The position numbers and the translations under genes were made by a program. Positions 28,609 to 38,240 of a stretch of DNA of 64,000 bases are shown here, in pieces. The stretch's first letter is position 1, and every line of letters starts with the position of its first letter. Origin of the DNA: CAWJKP01 sp963843465 (GTDB taxonomy: Bacteria > Planctomycetota > Planctomycetia > Pirellulales > Thermoguttaceae); NCBI GenBank assembly GCA_963843465.1, contig CAWJKP010000007.1, forward strand, positions 558,001 to 622,000. Direction: 5' to 3'. The notes beneath the pieces are model-generated. The model searched no databases, was not told where the DNA came from, and saw nothing but the letters and a program-made list of their open reading frames with translations.

Positions 28609-30624
28609 TCAAGGCTTCGAGGGGTTACCGGACTTGGCCGGCGCGGTGGGCGCGGCGGGTTTGGCCGGCTTGGATGCGGGTTTGCCGGGTTTCTTGACCG
28701 GGACCGGCGGTGTGCAGACGACAGCCTCCAGGTCTTGGGCCGGAACCAGGTGGTGGTAGGCGAAGGCCTGCATCTTATCTTCCGCCGCCACGGCCTCGCG
28801 GACAATCTCCCGCCCTTCGATCGTCGCGCGGCCCACGATCGACAATTTGACAGGTTCCTGCGTTTCAGGCAGTTCGCTTTTGAGCACCACCTGCGTGACT
28901 TCTTGCTTCCCGGACAGTTTCGCCGGCCCTATCGAGAATCCCGCCGGCGGATCCTTCAATTCCAGCCGGATGTCACCGTCAAACCCGTCTCTCCGGAAGA
29001 CATAGACGCTCAAGGGGGCGCTGAACGAAAGCGGGGCCTTGGCGGAAGTCGCGGTGCGTCGGAGAATGCACAGGCTCGAGGGCACCACGCGCAAGGCAAA
29101 ATCGGGCTGCGGGGCGCTGATCCGCAATCGGTAGGCATACTCCTCGCCGCCATGGTGCTGCGTATCTGCCAGGCGCAGATAGTAGGTTCCGTCGGCGGGC
29201 AGCGTGGCGGCGAGGTAGGAATCCGCGTCGTGCGTGTTGAGCCCCGAGGTCTTGTCTTCGTGATCGTCGTTCATCGCCAGTTGCTTGCCGGCGGCGTCAG
29301 TCAGCGTAAGCACGCTGTCCAGCGGGGAATCGAGCCGCCGCGCATAGACTTCCGCCACGATCGCCTCGCCGGCGCGGCCTTCGAACCGGAACAGGTCGCG
29401 GTCGCCCGGCCGATCAATCCGTCCGTTGACGATGATCGGCAGCGTCACCTGCTGCGCGGTCGCGGGCGAGTCGTTCGGTTCCTGTTCCAGGCATTCCGGC
29501 AGCGTGTCCACCGCGAAGGGCACAACGTTGGAGACCCACTGCTGCTTGCCAGCGGAGACCGGATAAACTCCCGGCGAGCGGTGCGTGTTGTCCACCGTCA
29601 GTTTGGTCTCGGGGAGATTCCAACCCTTCAGCTCGACGGTGGTTGTCGCGCCGGCCGGCCCGCCCAGCGGGAAGATGCCGGTCACGAACGGCAGCTCGCC
29701 CACGGTCATACGATAGACGAAATCCTCGCGGCCGCGGTACAGGGCGTCGTAAATCGCCGCCACGTATTCGCCGTCCTGGGGGACCTCGAAGAAGATTACC
29801 GGGTCGGGCTTGAAGCGGTAGTCGTCGCAATACGCCGCTTCCTTCCCCTGCGCGTCGTAGATCACCAGCACCGCCTGGAACCAGCCGGGCACGGCGTCGG
29901 CAATGTAGGGGACCAATTGCCGCGCCTGGACGCCGGCGACCAGGCGTTGACCCTTGCGGGCCTCGAAGCGATAGCGGTCCACGCCGCCGAACGTGACCTG
30001 GCCGTTCACGGTGCAAGGCAGCGTGACGCGGGCTTCCTCGTGCAGCGTTCTTCGGGCCAGGCTGGCCTCCTCCCTGCCCAGCACGTGCTGTCGAGTGACC
30101 GCCATGGGCGGCGCCGAGACCTCGGGCGCCTGGCCGACGTGGAACACCAACGGATTGGTCAACCCCCACGGCGTTTCCAGCCTGATTTCCCGCTCGCCGG
30201 GCGGCGCGTCGGGAGCCGTCGTCACCTCGACGACGATCTGGTGGGCGATGGCCCGGCTGGCGGCCTGGTTGACGGTCGTGACGAGGTCGAGTTTCTTCTG
30301 GAGGCTCGCCAGGAGCTTCTTGGCCTGCTCGTCCTTCGCTTGCCGTTTTCGCAGCTCCTCGGCTTGCTCGCGCAGGGCCTTGACCTGCTCGTTGGTCATC
30401 TTGGCGTTCTCGACCACTTTGGCTTGAGCACCCGTGCCGGAGACAAAAACTTTGTCGACGCCGTCGAGATTCATTCCGCCCACCGTAATCCGGGTCGTGG
30501 CGCCCTGCTGGCAACCGGCGGGATAGGCGTAAGCGATGCTCGGCCGCTGCTGTCCCCACGCGGCCTCCCCGCTGGCCAGGCAGCCGGCCAGCCCGAGAAT
30601 CACCGACCATCGAAATGCGCTCAT
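28609..30624 (-). CDS. PPC-domain secreted protein
   Basis: 671 residues with signal peptide ('VILGLAGCLASGEAAWG'). An IPT-like N-terminal region ('IAYAYPAGCQQGATTRITVGGMNLDGVDKVFVSG') is followed by a charged coiled-coil-like stretch (residues ~75-110, Lys/Glu/Gln rich). Then come two bacterial pre-peptidase C-terminal-like domains ('DRYRFEARKGQRLVAGVQAR', 'DRDLFRFEGRAGEAIVAEVYARRLDSPLDSVLTL'). The tail is Pro/Ala/Lys rich ('KKPGKPASKPAKPAAP'). It is the third gene of the operon DUF1553 - DUF1501 - PPC. RBS AGGAG precedes ATG 30624, 11 bp after the DUF1501 stop. It is exported; the function of this operon type is not established. Confidence 0.85.
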   Translation of the reverse strand: MSAFRWSVILGLAGCLASGEAAWGQQRPSIAYAYPAGCQQGATTRITVGGMNLDGVDKVFVSGTGAQAKVVENAKMTNEQVKALREQAEELRKRQAKDEQAKKLLASLQKKLDLVTTVNQAASRAIAHQIVVEVTTAPDAPPGEREIRLETPWGLTNPLVFHVGQAPEVSAPPMAVTRQHVLGREEASLARRTLHEEARVTLPCTVNGQVTFGGVDRYRFEARKGQRLVAGVQARQLVPYIADAVPGWFQAVLVIYDAQGKEAAYCDDYRFKPDPVIFFEVPQDGEYVAAIYDALYRGREDFVYRMTVGELPFVTGIFPLGGPAGATTTVELKGWNLPETKLTVDNTHRSPGVYPVSAGKQQWVSNVVPFAVDTLPECLEQEPNDSPATAQQVTLPIIVNGRIDRPGDRDLFRFEGRAGEAIVAEVYARRLDSPLDSVLTLTDAAGKQLAMNDDHEDKTSGLNTHDADSYLAATLPADGTYYLRLADTQHHGGEEYAYRLRISAPQPDFALRVVPSSLCILRRTATSAKAPLSFSAPLSVYVFRRDGFDGDIRLELKDPPAGFSIGPAKLSGKQEVTQVVLKSELPETQEPVKLSIVGRATIEGREIVREAVAAEDKMQAFAYHHLVPAQDLEAVVCTPPVPVKKPGKPASKPAKPAAPTAPAKSGNPSKP

Positions 30625-30635
30625 CGGAGAGGCTC

Positions 30636-32063
30636 CTAACTCGTGATTTCTTTCAAGCGTCCGCCCGTCTTCACGCCCTCGGCGGCCGTCGGCAATACAT
30701 GGGCCTCCAGGCCCAGGGGATGCGGCAGCCTGGCGTTGGTGTCGATGCCCAGCAGATCATACATGGTGCCCAGCAGGTCCACCGGATAGACGGGCCGCTC
30801 CTTGACCTCTTCGCCTTTGGCGTCGGAGGCGCCGACGACGCGGCCGCCCTTGAATCCGCCGCCGGCGACCAGGACGGAGAACACGTTGCCCCAATGGCCG
30901 CGGCCGCCGTCCCAGGGCGGCTGCCAGTCGATTTTCGGCGTGCGGCCGAACTCGCCGCAACACCATACGATCGTGCTTTGCAACAGGCCGCGCTGGTCCA
31001 GGTCCCACAGCAGCGTGGCCAGGCCCGCGTCGAACTGCGGCAGCATTCGGCGCATGGACTCGAAGTTCCGCGAATGCGTATCCCAACCGCCCGGATAGTT
31101 GATGCACACGTACGGCACGCCGCTTTCGACCAGCCGCCGCGCCGCCACGCACTCCTGCCCGAAGGTGCAGCGGCCGTAACGGTCGCGCAATTCCTTGCTC
31201 TCCAAGGAGAGGTCGAAGACCTTGGCGCCCTCGCCCAGGATCAGCTCGTAGGCGCTCTTTTCCGCCTCGGCGGCGGCCTTCAACTCCGGGTTATCGGGCA
31301 TGGCGTTGCCCAGCGCGTTGAGGGTGTGGAGGAAATCGCGGCGGGCCTTCTGCCGCTGGTCGGTGATGCCGCGGGCGGTGATGCCTTCCACCTCGAAGCG
31401 CTGCTGGTTCGGGTCGCCGCCGGTGGCGAAGGGCTTGTAGCGGGAGCCCAAGAATCCCGACTCCGAAAACCGTCCCTGGGAGTGCGTCAGCACGACGTAG
31501 GGCGGAATCAGACCCTTGTAGCCGGCGTTGTAGCCCTTGAATAACGAGACCACCGCGCCGATGTTCGGGTACACCGTGCGGTTCTCGGCCTCGTGCCCGG
31601 TCGGAACCAGGTACGGGCCCCCGTGCCCGGTCTGCATCATGTAGGGCGCCGTCTCATGCCCGTTGTTGCGGTGGGTCATGCTGCGGATGAGGGCGTACTT
31701 GTCGGCCTGCTTGGCCAGCCCGGGGAGCAGCTCGCAGATCCTGATGCCGGGCACGTTGGTTTCGATGGGCTTGTTCAGCGGACCGCAGTAATCGCGGCCT
31801 GCCTCTGGCTTCGGGTCGAACGTGTCGAGGTGCGGCGGGCCACCCCATAAGAAGACTTGGATCACGGCCTTGGCCTTGGCGGGGGCGCCGGCGGCGTCAC
31901 CTCCGCCTCCAGCCGCAGACCGTGGGCCAGCACCAGGCCGGCCGCACCACCCAGCCCGCGACGCAGCGCCGCGCCGAGAGATCGGCACTCCCCGAGGGCC
32001 GGCGATCCCGCCCGTTGGATCCGCACCCCGCGACTTGGCCCCGGACCTCGGTTCGATGCTCAT
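30636..32063 (-). CDS. DUF1501 family protein (Tat-exported), with paired frameshifts in the leader
   Basis: About 475 residues, start ATG 32063, 18 bp after the DUF1553 stop. The core is diagnostic of DUF1501: 'VIQVFLWGGPPHLDTFDPKPE', 'SMTHRNNGHETAPYMMQTGH', 'VYPNIGAVVS', 'NYPGGWDTHS', 'WCCGEFGRTPK', 'GRGHWGNVFSVLVAGGGFKGG'. It belongs to the alkaline-phosphatase/sulfatase-like fold. As written, residues 30-60 are nonsense. Removing one base near 31965 and adding one C in the C5 run near 31880-31885 gives 'PISRRALRRGLGGAAGLVLA', a typical twin-arginine leader. The two indels cancel, so the ORF stays open and hides the fault. Confidence 0.88.
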   Translation of the reverse strand: MSIEPRSGAKSRGADPTGGIAGPRGVPISRRGAASRAGWCGRPGAGPRSAAGGGGDAAGAPAKAKAVIQVFLWGGPPHLDTFDPKPEAGRDYCGPLNKPIETNVPGIRICELLPGLAKQADKYALIRSMTHRNNGHETAPYMMQTGHGGPYLVPTGHEAENRTVYPNIGAVVSLFKGYNAGYKGLIPPYVVLTHSQGRFSESGFLGSRYKPFATGGDPNQQRFEVEGITARGITDQRQKARRDFLHTLNALGNAMPDNPELKAAAEAEKSAYELILGEGAKVFDLSLESKELRDRYGRCTFGQECVAARRLVESGVPYVCINYPGGWDTHSRNFESMRRMLPQFDAGLATLLWDLDQRGLLQSTIVWCCGEFGRTPKIDWQPPWDGGRGHWGNVFSVLVAGGGFKGGRVVGASDAKGEEVKERPVYPVDLLGTMYDLLGIDTNARLPHPLGLEAHVLPTAAEGVKTGGRLKEITS

Positions 32064-32081
32064 GTTTACACCTTCCTATCC

Positions 32082-33679
32082 TCAATGTCGATACATGAAC
32101 TCGTCACTATTGACCAAAGCCCAGACAAGGTCCCGCCAGGCGGTGTAACTCCCGCCGGCCTTGGAGTAGGCGACCACGCTGTTCAATTCTTCCTCGGTGG
32201 GGAAACGCGAAAGAATCGTCAGGTACAGGTCGGTTGCCACCTCGTGGGGATTGCGCTTGCCTGCCAGCAGGGCTTTGAGCTTGGGGCTGTCTTCCAGCTT
32301 CCGCTGGATGTGGCCGAATTCAGCAGGTGCAGCCGCTGCGAGGGGGCGGGGCGATTGCTCCGCTCGGCGTCCAGACCGCTGTCGCGCGGCGGACGGCCGA
32401 ACAACTCGAGGAAGGGACTCGTGATGCTGCCGTCCGGCAGCGCCACCGCGGTCTGGTTGTCGGGAATAAAGGTGAAGGGCTCCGGAATCGCGCTGGTATA
32501 CAGCTCCGTCGTGCCGGTGATCCGGCCGATGGCGTCGATCAACACCTCCGCCTCCAGCCGCCGCAGCGGATAGCTCGCAAAATTGGCCTTGCCCTCGGGG
32601 GCGTTGCTCTTGGAAAGGCAGGAGAACTGGTACGTCCGCGAGTTCAGGATCAACCGGCACATGGCCTTCAGGTCGTAGTGGGCCGCGATCATTTCCTGCT
32701 GCAAATAGGCCAGCAGGGCGGGATTGCTGGGCGGGTTGTCCGGCCGGATGTCGTCCGGCTCATGAATGATGCCGCGGCCCAAAAGCCAGCACCAGACGCG
32801 GTTGGCAATGTACTGCGTAAACCAGGGATTCTTCGGCGTGATCAACCAATCGGCGAAGACCTCCCGCGGATCCCGGTCGGCGGACAACTCGATCGGGGTT
32901 CCATCGGGAAAGACCGCCGCCGCGGGCACGCTGCCGGGCGCCTTGCCGTCCGGGCCGGCGGCCGCCTGCGCGATCGCCTTGCCAGGGTCCCAGAAGACGA
33001 TCTCTTCTTTCCACTCGCGCGTGGGCTTGTAACTGACCTGGGCGAAGAAAGCGGCCATGCCCGCCAAACGCTCTTTCGGCCAGTTCTCGGCCCGCGCGCC
33101 CAGGAACGTCAGGGCCACCGTTTGGGCGATGCCTTCCGGGGTCCGGCTCTGCATGGCCCGGTAGAAGTTGACCGGCGGAACGCGGAAATTGCTTCCCTCG
33201 GAGGTGAGCAGCTCGCGGACGAAGCGGTCATAGGGCTTGTTCTCACGGACCGAGGCCCGAATCCAGCGGTGATACGCCTGCGCCGCATTGGGCCACAAGT
33301 TGATGGGGAACTCGGCCTTGACCCGCAGCAGGTCGCTCCACTTCATCGCCCAGTAATCGGCGAACTCATCCCGCTCCAGCAGGCGGTCGATCAGAACCCG
33401 CCGCTTGTCGGCGGCCTTGTCTTCGATAAACTTCCGGGCTTCCTCAGCGGTAGGCAGCGTGCCGGTCACGTCCAGAAAGGCCCGCCGCACGAACACCGCA
33501 TCGGAACAGAGCGCAGGGCTGATGCCCAAGGGCGACAATTGGCTGGAGACGAGCTTGTCCAGCGGGCTCTCAGGGACCGCGTCGGGGGGACCTTCAAAAA
33601 TGCTCGGATCCGCTCCCCGCGAGGCGGCTGCGCCGAGGGCCGCCAAAAACACGACCGCCGAGATCCATGAGGTCTTCAT
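32082..33679 (-). CDS. DUF1549/DUF1553 domain protein, C-terminal frameshift
   Basis: The start is ATG 33679, with AGGAG upstream and signal peptide ('AVVFLAALGAAASRG'). DUF1549 covers about residues 40-260 ('VRRAFLDVTGTLPTAEEARKF', 'DEFADYWAMKWSDLLRVK', 'YDRFVRELLTSEGSNFR') and DUF1553 residues 290-500 ('NPWFTQYIANRVWCWLLGRGI', 'DLKAMCRLILNSRTYQ', 'PLRRLEAEVLIDAIGRITG'). The frame breaks near 32318-32322; adding one G gives 'NSGHIQRKLEDSPKLKALL' and a natural end at 32082 ('WALVNSDEFMYRH'). The N-terminal cytochrome-c-like PSCyt1 domain common in larger relatives is absent. First gene of the three-gene operon. Confidence 0.88.
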
Positions 33680-34033
33680 CTGGGGTGGCTCCTGGAGGGT
33701 TTGATGGCCAACTCCCAAACGCACACGACACTTCGAGGGCCCGAACTCTTACAGCACACCAACTGGCCCACGGAATTACGGGCAGGTCAAGACGGCGGGA
33801 ACGGCTGCGGCGGGGAATTTGGCGTCAACGGTCCGGCTTTTTCACCACCCGCACTATAACGATTCTGGTCCTGAGTTGTCAATCTTTCGGCGGCGCGAAT
33901 GTTGCGGCCACCTGTTCCGGTGGCAGGGCACCATACACCCATTTGAGGCAGAATGCGGTCGATGAGACTATTCTACCGACCAAAGCCGCTGCTTGATAGA
34001 ATCAAGGCTGCCCATCACCTCTGGAGGAGCATT
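33680..34033. other. Divergent intergenic region between DUF1553 operon and GH16
   Basis: A 354-bp stretch without a credible gene. It must hold promoters for both directions, but no confident -35/-10 pair was picked. A hairpin GCCACC...GGTGGC lies near 33907-33924. Confidence 0.4.
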
Positions 34034-34918
34034 ATGTTGCGTTACTACGCCATGGGTTTCCTGCTGGCGACGACTTCCATCGCCGTGGCCGCCGATCCCG
34101 CACCGTCGCCTCCGTCGCCGAAACGGCCCAGCAAGATCTGGAATCTCACAGGTCCGCTCGGCCCAACGCCAAAGCGTGTTACCAACGCCTATCCCCTGTC
34201 TGACCAACAGAACAACGGCGGGTGGGTGAGGTTCGAGCCCATGACCGACGAGTTCGAGGGAAAGGCACTGGACCGCAGCAAGTGGGTGGTCGGCGGGGAT
34301 TGGTGGAAAGGTCGGCCACCTGCCCTGTTCAGCGACAAGAACGTCACGGTGTCGGACGGCAGGCTGCACCTGACCATGCGGAAGGAGAAACTGCCGCCCG
34401 AGGCCGAGAAGCAGGGCTACAAGGACTACACGTCCGCCGCCCTGCACACCAAGGCCCGCACCGCCTACGGCTACTTCGAGGTTAAGGCCAAGCCGATGAG
34501 CTCTGCGGGTTCAAGCTCCTTCTGGTTTCAGGTCGAGGACACGCCGGGATGGCTCACGGAGATCGACGTATTCGAGATCGGCGGAAAGGCCAAGGGTTTC
34601 CAGCGGAAGTACAACATGAACCTGCACGTCTTCCAAACGCCGCAGGAGAAGCGGCACTGGGACGTTCAGCACACTTGGGAGGCTCCCTGGAGGCTGGCCG
34701 ACGATTACCATGTCTACGGCCTGGAATGGGACAAGGACCAGATCAAGTATTTTGTCGATGGCGCGGTGCTCCGCACGGTGGAGAACACGCATTGGCACCA
34801 GCCGCTTTTCCTGATCTTCGACAGCGAGACGATGCCCGAGTGGTTCGGGATGCCCAAGGACGAGGACTTGCCGTCCACGTTCAGCGTGGAATATGTTCGG
34901 GCGTGGAAGAAGAAGTAG
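34034..34918 (+). CDS. Glycoside hydrolase family 16 (beta-glucanase/agarase-like)
   Basis: 294 residues from ATG 34034, with GGAGGAGC just upstream; signal peptide 'GFLLATTSIAVAA'. The GH16 catalytic signature E-I-D-V-F-E is at residues 176-181, giving Glu176 as nucleophile, Asp178 as helper and Glu181 as acid/base. Flanking family motifs: 'MTDEFEGKALDRSKWVVG', 'AYGYFEVKAKP', 'DDYHVYGLEWDKDQIKYFVDG', 'FSVEYVRAW'. The fold cleaves beta-1,3/1,4-glucans or marine galactans (laminarin, agar, porphyran); the exact substrate is not decided. A Nudix gene starts 10 bp downstream. Confidence 0.92.
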   Translation: MLRYYAMGFLLATTSIAVAADPAPSPPSPKRPSKIWNLTGPLGPTPKRVTNAYPLSDQQNNGGWVRFEPMTDEFEGKALDRSKWVVGGDWWKGRPPALFSDKNVTVSDGRLHLTMRKEKLPPEAEKQGYKDYTSAALHTKARTAYGYFEVKAKPMSSAGSSSFWFQVEDTPGWLTEIDVFEIGGKAKGFQRKYNMNLHVFQTPQEKRHWDVQHTWEAPWRLADDYHVYGLEWDKDQIKYFVDGAVLRTVENTHWHQPLFLIFDSETMPEWFGMPKDEDLPSTFSVEYVRAWKKK

Positions 34919-34928
34919 GGAGACATTG

Positions 34929-35501
34929 ATGCCCAACCGCAGTTGGACTTTCCTCCGCAGCCACGACGTTTCCGACCACCACATCTTCCGTCTGCGCCAC
35001 GATCTGTACCGCTTTGAACCGAGCGGCCAGGAGCGGGATTTCGTCGTTATCGACTCTGCTTCCTGGGTGAACATCGTCCCCGTGACCACGGAAGGCAAGG
35101 TGGTTCTGATTCGTCAGTACCGTCACGGGATCAGAGACGTGACCTTGGAAATCCCAGGCGGCCTGATGGACGACGACGAAACGCCCGAGGCTGCCGCTGC
35201 GAGGGAACTGCGAGAGGAAACGGGCTATGAAGCTGAGAGGATTCGCCCCTTGGCACGGGTACTGCCCAATCCCGCCGTCCAGAACAACTTTCTCTACCTC
35301 TTCGCCGCCGAGGGGTGCCATCGTGCAGGCGAGTTGAAACTCGATGCCTTCGAGTGGATCGACGTGCTAGAGTGGCCCATCGAAGACATTCCCACCCTGA
35401 TTGCCAAGGGCGTGATTGCCCACAGTATGGTTATCACGGCGTTCGCGTTCATGGGGCTGGTGCCGAAAGTCGTGAGTGTCGGAGACACGGAAAGGAGGTA
35501 A
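34929..35501 (+). CDS. Nudix hydrolase (ADP-ribose pyrophosphatase-like)
   Basis: 190 residues from ATG 34929, preceded by AGGGAGA. A complete Nudix box GX5EX7REUXEEXGU is seen around 'PEAAAARELREETGYEAE', preceded by 'VTLEIPGGLMDDD'. The N-terminal strand 'RDFVVIDSASWVNIVPVT' and 'VVLIRQYRHGI' fit the ADP-sugar pyrophosphatase branch. Probably cytosolic housecleaning of ADP-ribose or similar. It follows GH16 by 10 bp. Confidence 0.9.
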   Translation: MPNRSWTFLRSHDVSDHHIFRLRHDLYRFEPSGQERDFVVIDSASWVNIVPVTTEGKVVLIRQYRHGIRDVTLEIPGGLMDDDETPEAAAARELREETGYEAERIRPLARVLPNPAVQNNFLYLFAAEGCHRAGELKLDAFEWIDVLEWPIEDIPTLIAKGVIAHSMVITAFAFMGLVPKVVSVGDTERR

Positions 35502-35515
35502 CTCGGGACGTTGCC

Positions 35516-35908
35516 GTGACTGACGCGAACCAACTCCACCGCCATCTCCGGCTATTCGATGCGACCACCATCGTGGTCGGCTCGATGATCGGCTCGGGCA
35601 TCTTCATCGCGTTGTCGATCATGGCCGCCGTTTACCGGCTGCGTTTCAAGCAGCCGCAGCATCCGCGTCCCTATCGCTGCTGGGGCTATCCGGTCACTCC
35701 GGCCCTGTACCTGGCGATCTGCCTGGCCTTCCTGGTCTATGTGGTTCAAGGCGATCCGCCGGCCACGACGATCGGCCTCCTGCTGGTACTCACGGGGATT
35801 CCCTTTTACGTGACGTGGAAGAACAGGCGGCAAGTTGACCTGAATGGATCCGGTGCTGGAGCTTGCGGACCGCCTCGGCCTCGATCTGACGGACCCGTTC
35901 CCGCGTGA
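35516..35908 (+). pseudogene. APC-family amino acid permease with internal deletion
   Basis: GTG 35516 follows a strong AAAGGAGG (35491-35498). The first ~32 codons are the classic start of an APC permease ('LRLFDATTIVVGSMIGSGIFI', TM1). At about 35612 the frame passes directly, with no stop, into the last part of such a protein ('YRLRFKQPQHPRPYRCWGYPVTPALYLAICLAFLVYVV', final TMs). The middle ~10 membrane segments (roughly 350-400 residues) are missing, so the product cannot be a transporter. It then overlaps the sigma-factor gene on the other strand. Confidence 0.7.
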
Positions 35909-37274
35909 GGGAGAAGATCTTGCCGACCTCTTCCAAGGTGTAAGCGTAGCCGTCGGCCAGCCCGTAACGAAGCCGGACGATCTGTCGCTGGCGATAATTC
36001 AGCGCGGTCAGCATGTCGGCGACGCGGCTCTTGAGCAGGTTCTGGTGCATCTCGTAGAGCGGATCATTTTCGCGGTAGTCTTCGAGGAAGTCGCCGAAGT
36101 AGCTGTCGTCGTAATCGCCCACCGGCTGGTCCAGCGAGAGCGGCTGGCGGCGCATCTGCGCCACGCAACTGGTTTCGCCGATCGACAACCCGGCGGCGTC
36201 GGCCGTCTCTTCCACGCTCGGTTCGCGGCCCTGCCGCTGGAGCAGATCGCGGGTGACACTGCGGACCTTGCTCATGGTCTGGATCATGTGCACCGGGACG
36301 CGAATGGTGCGGGCCTGGTCGGCGATGGCCCGCGTAATCGCCTGGCGGATCCACCAGGTGGCGTAAGTCGAAAACGTGTAGCCGTAGGCGTGCTCGAACT
36401 TATCGACCGCCCGAATCAGGCCCGTGTTGCCTTCCTGGATCAGGTCCAAAAAGCTCAGGCCGCGGTTGCGGTAGCGCTTGGCGATCGAGACCACCAACCG
36501 CAGATTGCCGGCGGAGAGGCTGCGTTTCGCCGCCTCATATTCGTACTGGAGCCGAGCCGTCCTGGCCATACGGCGATGGAGCGTACCCTGGTTCTCGAAG
36601 GTGATCCGCATCAGGTAGTGCAGCTCCCGGCGGAGCCTGGCCACCGTCTCAGCCGCCGATCGTTGGCGTCGGAGTTGGCGGATCTCGGCCGTCAAGGCGT
36701 CCATTCGCAGGGAGATCTCGCGGAGTTTCTCCAGCAGCGGCTGGAGGCGTTGGGTCCGCAAGCCGACTTCCTCGATCAGCCGCACGGCCTTGATCCGCCG
36801 GGCGGTCAGGCGGCGCCAGGCGGCTCGCCGCTCGGACAAGGGACGCCGCTTATGGACGGCGAGGAAGAAGTCTGCGCGGTTCCGCTCCACCAGCGCCCGG
36901 AGCGTGCGGAGGTTCGGCCCGAGCACAGCCATGATGCGCCGCTTTTCGCGCATGTTGGTTACCGATACCTCCACGGTGCAATCCAGCCGCAACGAGCCCT
37001 GGCGGAGTTTCTCCATCAAGCCGATCGCCGCTTGCAGGATATAGTCGGTGCCCAATAAGCCGTAGCGGAAGCGCCTGCGGCTGCGCTCGATCCGCTTGGC
37101 GACCGCGATCTCCTCGATGCGGCCGAGCATGGGAATCTTGGTTATCTGCATCAGGTAGATGTGGATCGGGTCGTCGATCCGGTGGTTGCCGTCGATCGGC
37201 TCGATGGTTTCGTCGTCGAGATCATCGCTATTCAGCCGCGAATCTGCCGTTTGGATGCGGTTCATGGGAAACAT
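35790..37274 (-). CDS. RpoD/SigA-like sigma-70 factor
   Basis: 494 residues. Region 1.2 is near residue 35 ('DDPIHIYLMQITKIPMLGRIEEI'), followed by a ~170-residue Arg-rich non-conserved region. Region 2 contains 'NLRLVVSIAKRYRNRGLSFLDLIQEGNTGLIRAVDKFE' and 'YTFSTYATWWIRQAITRAIADQ' (-10 recognition and melting). Region 3 is 'VHMIQTMSKVRSV', and region 4 ends with the HTH 'TLEEVGKIFSLTRERVRQIEAEAVRKL' (-35 recognition). The complete region set is that of a primary-type (group 1/2) sigma; it could be a paralogue, as planctomycetes often have several. It is not next to dnaG. Its 3' end overlaps the collapsed permease. Confidence 0.9.
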   Translation of the reverse strand: MFPMNRIQTADSRLNSDDLDDETIEPIDGNHRIDDPIHIYLMQITKIPMLGRIEEIAVAKRIERSRRRFRYGLLGTDYILQAAIGLMEKLRQGSLRLDCTVEVSVTNMREKRRIMAVLGPNLRTLRALVERNRADFFLAVHKRRPLSERRAAWRRLTARRIKAVRLIEEVGLRTQRLQPLLEKLREISLRMDALTAEIRQLRRQRSAAETVARLRRELHYLMRITFENQGTLHRRMARTARLQYEYEAAKRSLSAGNLRLVVSIAKRYRNRGLSFLDLIQEGNTGLIRAVDKFEHAYGYTFSTYATWWIRQAITRAIADQARTIRVPVHMIQTMSKVRSVTRDLLQRQGREPSVEETADAAGLSIGETSCVAQMRRQPLSLDQPVGDYDDSYFGDFLEDYRENDPLYEMHQNLLKSRVADMLTALNYRQRQIVRLRYGLADGYAYTLEEVGKIFSLTRERVRQIEAEAVRKLQHRIHSGQLAACSSTSRKRESP

Positions 37275-37326
37275 GCTTCACCTGTTCTCTCTCATGGCGC
37301 CAGACAGCGCCACGACTGAGATGCCG

Positions 37327-37575
37327 CTACCGCTCCGTGTTTCGCACCTGCCAACGCGCGAAGGCCATCACGCAAACTAAGTCGGCCGGGCTGAAACCGC
37401 TTTCGGGATTCTGGGTAAGCGCGTGTAAATGCTGAAACAGCTTGTCAAGATCGTTCCAGACGAAAACCCTCGTTGCCTGCGGGTTATTGCCCCGACGACG
37501 GCCCGATCTGACGACACTCGCGTCGGTGAAGGTTCGGTCCATTCCCGTGACGAATGTCGGCCGTGTATCGCTCAT
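37327..37575 (-). CDS. Small conserved-looking protein of unknown function
   Basis: 82 residues from ATG 37575, with AAGGA about 10 bases upstream. Sequence includes 'TDASVVRSGRRRGNNPQATRVFVWNDLDKLFQHLHALTQ'. No domain, signal peptide or membrane helix was recognised. It begins 5 bp after the end of the receiver gene (37581) and precedes the sigma-factor gene, so it may belong to one transcription unit with them. Confidence 0.5.
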   Translation of the reverse strand: MSDTRPTFVTGMDRTFTDASVVRSGRRRGNNPQATRVFVWNDLDKLFQHLHALTQNPESGFSPADLVCVMAFARWQVRNTER

Positions 37576-37580
37576 GGCAT

Positions 37581-37990
37581 CTAATCCTTTCTTTCGGCAA
37601 GCGACTGGAGCATGTGCGTGTTTTGGTCCATCGCTTTGCGGACCGCGTCGGCCAAATCGTCGTTCCTGTAGGGCTTTTCGATAACGGCTACCGCGCCGTT
37701 TTTCATGCGCGCACGGCCAGAGGAACGTCGGCATAAGCGCTGATCAGAACCACGGCCAGCGCACTGCCCATCGCTCGAAGGCGATCCTGCAGTTGCAGGC
37801 CGTCCATGCCGCCCAGGCGGTAATCGACAAGCGCACAGCCTGTCCATGAAGGATCATAGCGATCGAGGAATTCTTCGGCAGAGGCGAATGGTTCGCACTT
37901 GATCTTCATCGACGACGCCAGCGCCGCCACGGCCTTACGTGATTTGGGATCATCGTCGATGACAAATAGCGTGTTTTGCGATGTCTTCAT
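37581..37990 (-). CDS. Single-domain response regulator, frameshifted
   Basis: About 136 residues. Receiver fold with acidic pocket 'VIDDDP', phosphoacceptor Asp56 ('ALVDYRLGGMDGL'), Ser/Thr and Ala block 'VVLISAYADVPLAVRA' and switch Lys 'VIEKPYRNDDL'. The frame from ATG 37990 stops at 37703, and one base added near 37714 gives 'AVRAMKNGAVAVIEKPY' and continuity to 37581. The receiver resembles that of the FixJ/TtrR family, like the neighbouring regulator, but has no HTH output domain. Confidence 0.75.
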
Positions 37991-38240
37991 GTTCGCCCTT
38001 CGTTCTCCGTGCCACCACTTCTGTCCCCATGCTAGAGCGGATTGGCATGCCGTGAAGTAGCAATGGCCGCACGTTCTTGCGGGTCCCCGCAGGACGGGCC
38101 GGCCTTATCGTCAGAGGGATGATGCTATGCCGGCTGCTCTCCCCGGAACGCAATGCCCGCAAGGACCTGCGGGCCGCAGCCAGAGCGCGGCGGAGAAGAA
38201 AGAACGCCTGGGAAAGAACGTGGGCTATGTCCTACAGGCC

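Noticed and set aside
27784..30639. 950-codon plus-strand frame
   Set aside because: It is antisense to the PPC-domain and propeller genes, low in hydrophobic periodicity and without motifs; a GC-bias artefact.
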